Assembly: GCA_007115705.1 (NCBI GenBank)
Contig: QXEO01000415.1
Location: forward strand, 378,376 to 442,375
Direction: 5' to 3'
Length of the DNA stretch: 64,000 bases
DNA from: Dactylis glomerata
Lineage: Eukaryota > Streptophyta > Magnoliopsida > Poales > Poaceae
The notes beneath the pieces were generated by a model. That model was not told where the DNA came from, did not search any database, and was given only the letters and a program-made list of their open reading frames with translations. A program made the translations under genes and the position numbers. Of the stretch, positions 55,543-64,000 are shown piece by piece. Position 1 is the stretch's first letter. Each line of letters opens with the position of its first letter.

Positions 55543-58500
55543 ATGGCTAGGCGCGTGTGCCCGTTCTTGGCCGTCGCCGTCCTTGCGGCGGCGATGGTGG
55601 CCATGCCGGTGCGGGGACGGTTCGTGGTGGAGAAGAGCAGCGTGAGGGTGCTGGCGCCGGAGCACATCCGGGGCCACCACGACGCCGCCATCGGCAACTT
55701 CGGCGTGCCCGACTACGGCGGCACGCTCACCGGCGTCGTGCTCTACCCGGACGCCAAGGCCACCGGGTGCGCCGAGTTCCCCAGAAAGTTCAAGTCCAAG
55801 TCCGGACGCCCCGTCATCCTCCTGCTCGACCGCGGAGGTACACCTCCTAAACCTACACGCACAGGCTCAGTTAGTTTCCATTGTTTACCGTATTGATTTG
55901 ATTCTCGGTTTGCCTTGGCGGTTTTACTAATTCTCACGAGGAAGAGTTTGAATTGCTATGTCTTGCCGACGACTTATGGACTATGGTGATACCTTGGTTC
56001 ATGTCAGAGCTGTGCTATTGATGGGCCAAGTCAATGTGTTAATTTTTTACTAGGAAAGGAAGCTACTAATGGCTAGATAGTTTAGTACTTGGTACACATG
56101 CTAATTACTTTAATGCTACTAGTAGTATTTTAACATGTTGATGGAGATTGGTCTCCAACTTAGATATTACGAAAACTGCCATCAAATTCTTTTTGCTTGC
56201 ATAGGGGGAAGGGATTTTGTATTTCTCAGACTGCGTGGAGATGAGTTTGAACATATTCATTGACTCGGTTATTTTGCAGTAATAGATAAAACTAGGTTCT
56301 CATTTTTATTGGTTACATGCCATGTAACTGGCCAAAATGTTGAATTTAAACGATATTAGTACATGAACACACTGACTTCCAACGAAATTTACAGAACCGT
56401 AGCAAATTCAAGTTTGCTTTTTTTTTTTTCTTTCTGCCGTGATTTTCAGATAACTGACAGTGAACACTGAAAGCAAAAATAGCAGGTTCGGACATACACG
56501 TAGTATATCCAACCATTATATTTGTTGGTGCTCATTTCATCTCTGATCCAGCCATCGCAACGCACTTGATCACAACACTTGCACTACCGTTCAGTAGGTG
56601 TCGCAATCCCTTCAAGCCAAAGGCAGCATCAGATTAACAATCTGTGCCATCCTTCCTTAGTTTAGTTAGTTCCCAAGCAATCCCTTCCCCACTTGCCACC
56701 TTCTTCAAGAACTGGACCTTGCCAAATCAACTTGTATACCCCTAGCATTCAGATTTTCTTACTTCACATCGGTAACACTTTGATTGTAAAAAGACAAGAA
56801 TAATTGACAATGTGACATTTGGTTCAGAATGCTACTTCGCGCTCAAGTCGTGGAACGCGCAGCAGGCGGGCGCGGCGGCGGTGCTGATCGCGGACAGCAT
56901 CGACGAGCAGCTGCTGACGATGGACACCCCCGAGGCGTCGCCGGACACGGAGTACATCGACAAGATCAACATCCCGTCGGCGCTGGTGAACCGCGCCTTC
57001 GGTGAGTCCCTGAAGAGGATGGCGGAGAAGGCCGACGCCGAGGGCGAGGTGGTGGTGAAGCTGGACTGGCGTGAGTCTATGCCGCACCCCGACGAGCGCG
57101 TCGAGTACGAGCTGTGGACCAACAGCAACGACGAGTGCGGCCCCCGGTGCGACGAGCAGGCGGCCTTCGTCAAGAGCTTCCGTGGCCACGCCCAGATCCT
57201 GGAGCGCGGCGGCTACGCCCGCTTCACCCCGCACTACATCACCTGGTACTGCCCGGAGGCGTTCAAACTGACGCGGCAGTGCCAGTCGCAGTGCATCAAC
57301 CACGGCAGGTACTGCGCGCCGGACCCGGAGCAGGACTTCGGGGCCGGGTACGAGGGGAAGGACGTGGTGGTGGAGAACCTGCGGCAGCTGTGCGTGCACC
57401 GGGTGGCCAACGACACCGGCCGGCCGTGGGCGTGGTGGGACTACGCCATGGACTACAAGCTCCGGTGCTCCATGAAGGAGAAGAAGTACAGCAAGACGTG
57501 CGCCGAGGACGTGGTCACCTCGCTGGGGCTGCCGCTGGACAAGGTGCTGGAGTGCATGGGTGACCCCGAGGCCGACGCCGAGAACGCCGTCCTGTCCAAG
57601 GAGCAGGAGGACCAGGTTCGATTCCGTCGCAAGAATCTCCATCGCCGGAACATGACTATTCTTTCCGTCGTTCAAGCTATGTTTGTTTTCAGATTGGCCG
57701 TGGATCGCGAGGAGATGTGACCATCCTGCCCACCCTGGTCATCAACGACGTTCAGTACAGAGGTATTGGTCCTTGTTCCTGTTGTTGCGGCGTCTCTTTC
57801 TTTCAGCAACAATGGACGGTTGAGCTAGCTTCGATGCGAAAGATTTGATTTGAAATTAGCTGCATCTTTGTTGACATGGTCGACTGGAATGTTGTGTGCT
57901 TGAAGGGAAGCTTGAGAGGACGGCGGTGCTGAAGGCGGTGTGCGCCGGGTTCAAGGAGGGGACCGAACCTCACGTCTGTTTGAGCGATGGTAGGAAGAAA
58001 CTCTGTTAAGACGGCGAGACGGCGATTGTTTTCTGAACCTCTGACGAACTGTTATTTTCTGCCTGTGATGCATCACTCCAGATATCGAGACGAACGAGTG
58101 TCTGCACCGGAATGGTGGGTGCTGGCGAGACAACGCGACCAACGTGACCGCCTGCAGGGTAAGAAGAAGACCTGGCATCATCCACTCTGCAGCAATATAA
58201 TGCGTGATCTGATCTTCAGTTGTTCCTTCTTGACTCGATGATGCGCGCAGGACACATACAGGGGCAGGGTGTGCGAGTGCCCCGTGGTGAACGGCGTCCA
58301 GTACGAGGGCGACGGGTACACCCACTGCAAAGGTACACTTTCCATGCCATTCCATGGCGACACAGGGAAATACTGGTGGCGGTGTGCTCATGCTTGTCCA
58401 TTTCTGTTGTTGCTTCAGCTGTCGGGCCGGGCAGGTGCGCGCTGAACCATGGCGGGTGCTGGTCGGAAACCAGAGGGGGGCGCACCTTCTCCGCCTGCTC

Positions 58501-59299
58501 GGTATACCACTTCTCTCCTTTCTCTCTCAGAGCTTCATTCGACACAGCCATCATCGTCCATCCATGATCTCTCTCTGCTGAGCGCTTACCCATGAACTGT
58601 ATCAGGACAACGCGCTGACCGGGTGCCGGTGCCCGTCGGGGTTCCAAGGCGACGGCCACACATGCGAAGGTGAGATCTCCACTGTTTTCTTTATCAAACC
58701 GATTGTGCAAGAGATGATCGAGAGAGTAACAGAGCTGAGTTGCTGATAACGAGTTCTTGTGGTGCTGCTCCAGATCTGGACGAGTGCAGGGAGAAGCTGG
58801 CGTGCACCTGCTCCGACTGCCGCTGCAAGAACACCTGGGGCAGCTACGAGTGCGGCTGCAGCAAAGGCAACCAGATCTACATACGAGGGGAGGACGTCTG
58901 CATCGGTAAGTACTCCAACGTTTCTAGCCCTCTGAATCCTATATGTGACCAAGATGGAATTGTGAAACAATGCTCATTGCCTCGTCTCTGTCAACGGATG
59001 CAGCTAGCAGCATGTCGAGGTTTGGCTGGCTCCTCGGCATCCTGGTTGTGTCCTGCGCCGCCGGCCTAGGGGTCGCGGGCTACGTCTTCTACAAGTACAG
59101 GCTCAGGGTATGTATGCATTGTCCTGTCTACCAAACAGTTCTACATACACTGCAGATACATGATAAGAACTGTTTGCTGTATTTCCTACCGCAGTCGTAC
59201 ATGGACTCGGAGATCATGGCCATCATGTCCCAGTACATGCCGCTCGACAGCCAGAACAACGAGCACCAGCCCCTCCGGCAACATGCTTCAGAAGCCTAA
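55543..59299 (+). CDS. VSR: Vacuolar sorting receptor (VSR/BP-80 family), 11 exons, 627 residues
   Basis: Type I membrane receptor that binds vacuolar sorting signals of soluble cargo in the Golgi/TGN and delivers it toward the prevacuolar compartment. Exons: 55543-55837, 56828-57615, 57693-57762, 57906-57989, 58082-58158, 58251-58332, 58419-58501, 58606-58669, 58774-58905, 59004-59107, 59195-59299; all introns are GT-AG and phases agree. Signal peptide residues 1-25; PA domain about 60-165 (VILLLDRGE, QQAGAAAVLIADS); central Cys-rich cargo-binding region (CPEAFKLTRQCQSQC); EGF-like repeats about 414-465, 466-514 and a calcium-binding one 515-558 (DLDEC); membrane span about 565-588; cytosolic tail 589-627 with YMPL (607-610), the Y-x-x-phi adaptor signal. 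Length is normal for the family. The ATG is the first in frame before the signal peptide. Exact paralogue within the family not assigned. Confidence 0.95.
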
Positions 59300-59423
59300 A
59301 AGGTAAATCACTCAGCCACTTGCCAGGTCTAATAACTATACAGCTACCTGTGCAACATTCCAACTGCAGGAATGCCCCTAGGTTATTTTAAGCTTCGAAT
59401 TTGCACGCTAGCCCCATGAAAAA

Positions 59424-60949
59424 GAGTAAAATACAGGGGACGTCATCAAACTTGTCTATAGAGTTCACTTTCATCACTTTATTCTGAAAACGTCAATTTA
59501 CGGTCATGAAAGATGCTTTCGGGGCTCATATACGGTCACTAGCTACGGTAACTGTACGTATTTGATGACATGGCAGAATTTTGACCAGTCAAAACTCTAT
59601 TTGGCAAAAGAGCATTTACTTTTTTTTTGCAAAAAAGCACCCCGTCCCCGATACAGCAGCGTCCAGCAGTCCACTGCCGCCGGCACGGCACCTCTCTTCC
59701 ATAGACGACAAGCTACAGTCCCCATGCAACGACGACCTCTTGAAGAAAGGGAACCCGGAGGCGCTGGTCCGTGCCGACGGACGGCAGGGTCGAGCGCGCG
59801 CGTGGGCGGCACTGGAGCACCCGTGCGGTTGTGCCTGTGGCACCGTACGGCGAGTACGACCCCCCCCCCCCCCACCCCCATCCCCCCGACGCAGCGCGAT
59901 GTCTTCGCGGCGTCCCCATGTGCGAGCGTGGGCCTGCCACGCTGCGCCGGCCGGCCGGGCACGTAGCAGCTGCGCGGCGGCGGTGCGGGGATGTGAGCGA
60001 CCAAGAAATCGTGGAGGTGAGGTTGAGCTCTGGCCGGTAGGCGGTGGCGGCGGCGGCGGCGGAGGTCGCTGCATCCTCGTGACCAGCAGCGAAAGCCGCC
60101 GGGGACACGTCGTGCACCTCGCGCTTGCCGTGGTGGAGCACAAGGAGCGAGCCCGAGAATTTTTGACATATGAGACCACCTGCGCCACTGAAATGCTAAA
60201 AAAGACCCCCTCCGAAATTTTTTGTCAAAAAGGACCGGCTGTGGGTGGCGGCACCCCCGCGGCAGGCGACACGTGCCCCTGCCGCCATTGGCATCGCCGG
60301 CACGTCGCTGCCCTGCCACCTGCCGCCAGTGGGGGTGGCGGCATGCCCCTGCCCTGCCACCTGCCGCCACCATGGCCCCTGCCCTGCCACCTGCCGCCAG
60401 TGGGGGTGGCGGCATGGCCCTGCCCTGCCACCTGCCGCCAGTGGGGGTGGCGGCATGCTGCCTGCGTGGCCCGCCGCCTCCACGCCAGCCCACATGCCGG
60501 CGATGCCAACGGCGGCAGGCGACGTGCCGGCGATGCCAATGGCGGCAGGGGCACGTGTCGCCGCGGGGGTGCCGCCACCCACAGCCGGTCCTTTTTGACA
60601 AAAATTTTGGGAGGGGGTCTTTTCTAGCATTTCAGTGGCGCAGGTGGTCTCATATGTCAAAAATTCTAAAAGCCCGACCGGAGGATGCGCCGGCGTGGCT
60701 GATTGAGATCTTATCTCTTTATCAATATACAAATTAGTCCTTTGGCTTTTATTATTTGGCAGTAATACCTTAGAGGTGAGGTGGACGATCAAATGTATGC
60801 CACGCCACCCAATCCGTAGGTGCAACGTCCGCAGTGACCGTATGTGCGATGGTGACTCGTCTTCAATGACCGTAAATTTACATTTCCAAAATACAGTGAT
60901 GAAAGTGAACTCTATAGACAAGTTCCATGATGTCTCATGTATTTTACTC
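59424..60949. mobile_element. Mutator-like element (MULE), 1,526 bp, non-autonomous
   Basis: Perfect 9-bp target duplication CATGAAAAA (59415-59423 and 60950-60958). Inverted ends start GAGTAAAATAC and stay similar for about 120 bp (ACTTGTCTATAGAGTTCACT in both arms). The interior is GC-rich, with a C homopolymer near 59861-59874 and a second, internal palindrome (60157-60666). No transposase. Long open frames inside (about 350 codons on both strands) result from GC-rich repeats. Confidence 0.9.
60157..60666. repeat. Large internal palindrome with tandem repeats inside the MULE
   Basis: Arms of roughly 150-160 bp (from GAATTTTTGACATATGAGAC on the left to its complement ending at 60666) match closely, including TTGTCAAAAAGGACCGGCTG. 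The centre holds about four copies of a ~45-bp unit with CCCTGCCACCTGCCGCC (60310-60450). GCCCGA occurs directly left (60151-60156) and 5 bp right (60672-60677), which may be a target duplication of a nested element. Confidence 0.85.
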
Positions 60950-61300
60950 CATGAAAAACGTCCTGACTTTTGCATCTTATTATGAACAGGCAGTAGATGG
61001 AGATGGACTTGGGAAAGGGAAGAATGCAGAGTTACACCTTGGTTTCAGCCATATTCGGCAGATATTTCGCCGTGCTTTTTCATCATCTTTTTACTTCCCT
61101 TTTGTATAGAAAAGGAAATGATGGTTTGTACAAAAACCTACAGGGGTGAGCTGTAGATGATTAGCTAGGTAGGCATTTCTGCTCCCCTGGTGGATCAAAA
61201 ACGTCTAAGAAAAAATATACTGTGATGTACAAATCAATACCAGGACTAGTGTTTTTGTCATTTGACGTTTGTTTGCTTCGACACTTTCGCAAATACACCA

Positions 61301-61935
61301 GGTGCTTTACTATGATATGTTTTGATACGACTGTAGATGCTTCAGTCTGGAATCATGATAAAAACAGAGAGCCGAGAACTTACTAGTTTTCTAGTAGGCA
61401 CGAGGCAATAGTGTTCTTACTAGTAACCCAAATTCACTAATAGATGCCTGAGTGGGCACGCGCACAATACATTCCTTAGACGTTGGAGCATGACCAGGTT
61501 CTACGTTTCTTAAGGTTGATCAACATGCCCATGATGTGATTCTCGTGGTCCTATACTTAAGGGCAGCTGACCTGTGTAGCCTGAGAAGAGAACTCCCTGC
61601 TGGGAGCTCATTCCTTTGCATAGAATACCATTTCACCTCATGATCAATTCAAGCATTCATAATTTGATTAGCGCCTTAAGGAGGTAAGGGGGTTTCATTT
61701 GTCATACAAAAATGGCGATGACCCTTCTAGAATAAAAAGGACGACAAGAGGAAAATTTCCCAACAGAAATATCAATGTTTTTCAGTGATTTTATTTGTCT
61801 AACTACCACCCCAATAGAAGGGAAACATATTGCATGAATTGAAGATAACATCAAGCCTTCTCTCAAAAAGAGGAAAAATCTGCTAATCTTCTTTGGGGCA
61901 AAATGAGATCTTACAACAGTGTATTCAGAAGACTT
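61301..61935. other. Intergenic region between convergent genes
   Basis: No gene-like structure seen; presumably contains the 3' UTR of the minus-strand gene just left of 61936. Confidence 0.5.
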
Positions 61936-64000
61936 TTACTTGTATTGTTCTGAAACTTCACGAACAAACTTGTCCATGAATTGACATTTCTTGTCAAAGC
62001 CCCAGCCAGGATTATTCTGCAAAATACAAGAAAGCAAAGCAGAATTGTAGCTAAGTTAGCAAGTAGGAAGCAAATTTTGTCCAAGAAAACAAAAAGTACG
62101 AGTACAGAAATATATCAACTATTAACACATAAAGTTATCATTTTTAAGGTACTATCTAGAACAGCACACTAAGCTGTAAATTGCAAACGACCATCATTTT
62201 TAAAAAGAAAGTGGAGACAAATGGCATTGCATATTTTGAGTTTATGATGTTAGCTGCAAATATTTTAATATCTGTGCTTACTGTCAGGTGTTTACAAGAA
62301 GCTAAGTTTAAGCATATGCGCTTAGCAAGTTTTGAGATCGATGGTATCAGCCATTTTATATCTTCGAGAAATAAGGGTAAGCAATTATCAAATGTATCTA
62401 TCTGGACACCCATACGACCAGAGCGTAGCAAAACCAGAGTATAGATGAGACTTGAACATGAAATCAGGAGAAAAATACGATCACGGCCATAGTAAACATC
62501 ATGTTTAATATGCAAAGAGAAGGCAGCTCTGGAAACAAGCTAACTCTTAATGGTTATGTCAGAACACGTCAAGTTAGACAGTAATCGCATTGCATCCGTG
62601 ACAACTAGAAGCTCAATTACTCTAATTGCTATTCAGAATTGACCGACAAATACTATCTAGATTATCAGTTGTAATAAGAATTTAAGAAGGCAAACCTTAA
62701 GAGAGAGTAAAGTTTTATCAGTAAACCGCTTTACTGAGTTGGGTATGCTCTCTGGAAGAGTGCTGGCAACCCTTTGCAGCTCCTCTTCTTGCTGTTTAGC
62801 AGATACAACATCAGGCCCACTGTACATGTCTACAAGCTCTTTCATATGGGGTGCCCTTTCCATGACATCTTTCACGGCTTCCTAAGAACGATACAGTAGA
62901 TTATACCAAGTCAGTTGAAGATACCCCAAAAGAACACATAGCAACGAAGTAAATGCAAGTACAAAACTGTGAACTGCTCATATATACTAATATACATGCA
63001 ATCTGACATTTGGGGTACACTGAAAACTGGGTTGGAGAACCGGAGATGCTTACTTATAAGGTCAGTGTCTGGAAACTATAACCATCTTACCCTACAAATG
63101 ATGAATTATCAAGACATTTGTGTCTTTCCTTTAAGATAATCTACAAACTAAATCGAATGTCTAGGGAACACAGACTTTATTTTGGAAGAAACTCATCTAA
63201 TAGTTTAGCAGTTGAACCTCATCAGTCAGCTCAGAACAAGAAATTTGACAAACAACTACTCGACAACACTAATGGCTCACAGAGTTAAATATTACTGCCT
63301 CCAGACCATTTATAAAAATATGCATATAAGCTTATAACACTAGAATGTAATCAAAGTAGATCTGAGATTTAGCAGCAACTCTACTAATATCATTTCGACA
63401 ACAGTCAAGATAGTTTTATATGTATACTACTGGACAAAATTAGTGCATATTCCACTACAAACATAGCACAAGGGTATACAATTGCAAACTAAGTTATAGT
63501 ACTATTTTACTGTTGATCTATGTTGCTGGCCCATCAATTCATTTGTCAACCTATAGCATGCTATCAATCATATCCTAATATCATCCAACTAAAGATATGA
63601 TAATGCAAGCTATAACAGCAAAACAAGGTAATAAGATCTGAGCCACGCAGACTCACTCTGGCACATTTTAACGCATGTGGTAAGTCGAAGCAGTAATACA
63701 CGTATATCAGAAAAAACAGAACTATCTACTTGCACAAACATTTAGTTGGCAAATCATAAATCTCATAGGGACAATTATAAGATTCACCTCCCATTCTTCC
63801 TGGTCCTGGATGCCTTCGTAGGCAACTACAAATGGCTTCACTTTCTGCAGCACCTCCTCCAATGACATGGGCGGCTTCTCCTCAATATCAGGATTACCAA
63901 AGTTCACATGGTACTCTGGCTCAAACTCAATCTGCACACACAAACACCTCAGAAACAAAAATCCATCAGGAACCGAACAAGCACACCCAGATCTGATAAT
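61936..64000 (-). CDS. Conserved plant protein of unknown function, last three exons (5' part outside)
   Basis: Minus-strand exons in coding order: 63931-63788 (48 codons, IEFEPEYHVNFGNPDIEEKP...), 62881-62696 (62 codons, ...MKELVDMYSGPDVVSAK...), 62016-61936 (26 codons and TAA, NNPGWGFDKKCQFMDKFVRE...). All junctions are GT-AG and in phase 0, giving 136 C-terminal residues; the frame needs an upstream exon beyond 64000 (acceptor at 63932-63933). The protein is acidic and helical, with VASTLPESIPNSVKRFTDK before the last exon. I recognise no domain. The regular splicing and open frames make the gene real. Introns of 906 and 679 bp contain no gene. Confidence 0.8.

Larger units (their letters stand above)
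59300..61300 (+). other. VSR 3' UTR with a probable intron containing a MULE
   Basis: Three bases after the stop codon lies a 5' splice site (AAAG/GTAAAT, 59303). A good acceptor, TATGAACAG/GCAGTAG, occurs at 60989, and the sequence after it (60990 to about 61200) looks like a UTR exon. Without the MULE this intron would be about 150 bp. An alternative acceptor lies at about 59370 (AACTGCAG/GAATG). The poly(A) site is not identified; the 3' limit is approximate. Confidence 0.5.

Noticed and set aside
56824..57675. 283-codon frame antisense to VSR exon 2
   Set aside because: Shadow of the GC-rich VSR exon (third-position G/C); the plus strand has clear protein homology and splice sites.
59581..60627. 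Open frames of about 350 codons on plus and 334 on minus in the MULE
   Set aside because: GC-rich low-complexity and palindromic sequence gives open frames on both strands; no start context, no domain, no codon pattern.

Overview
The window is plant nuclear DNA from a cool-season grass (Pooideae; Triticeae or Poeae/Aveneae type, inferred from the retrotransposon families and GC-rich coding exons). No bacterial-style gene order is present. About 80% is nested LTR retrotransposon. Two ordinary genes lie in the last 10 kb, with DNA transposons around and inside one of them.

Layout. (1) 1-16403: three nested LTR elements without a visible pol, with LTRs beginning TGATACGTCTC and tRNA-Asp primer sites. 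Element B (minus) is oldest. Element A (minus) sits in B's 3' LTR, and element A' (plus, cut by the left edge) sits in A's 3' LTR. (2) 16404-23147: element C (minus), a decayed gag-protease Tat-type Gypsy element with no reverse transcriptase. It carries intron-containing antisense gene remnants on the plus strand, and B is inserted in it. (3) 23164 to about 50005: element D (plus), a decayed Tat-type Gypsy element split by two insertions with perfect 5-bp target duplications. These are E (23835-30338, minus, CCGAC), whose interior is almost entirely tandem repeats, and F (30925-46347, minus, GATAC), a Tekay/Del-like chromovirus with 4.57-kb LTRs and an extra ORF upstream of gag. (4) 50005-54543: a CACTA-like end, an LTR scrap, and a probable Helitron containing a Stowaway MITE. 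(5) 54544-64000: a gene island. An 11-exon vacuolar sorting receptor (VSR) gene runs on plus, with a 1.5-kb Mutator-like element (9-bp duplication) apparently inside a 3'-UTR intron. Converging on it from the right edge are the last three exons of a conserved plant gene of unknown function on minus.

Relationships. None of the retroelements has an undamaged gag-pol. E resembles D in its LTR start and tRNA-Lys primer site, as expected of a non-autonomous derivative mobilised by a Tat-type partner. Relative ages follow from nesting and LTR comparison: A's LTRs differ at one site in 437 bp, while B's and F's are more diverged. The VSR gene encodes a complete 627-residue receptor that would sort vacuolar cargo between the Golgi and prevacuolar compartment. 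The most unusual items are element E, the antisense gene-like unit inside F's LTRs, the extra ORF of F, and the hairpin-forming MULE in the VSR 3' region.
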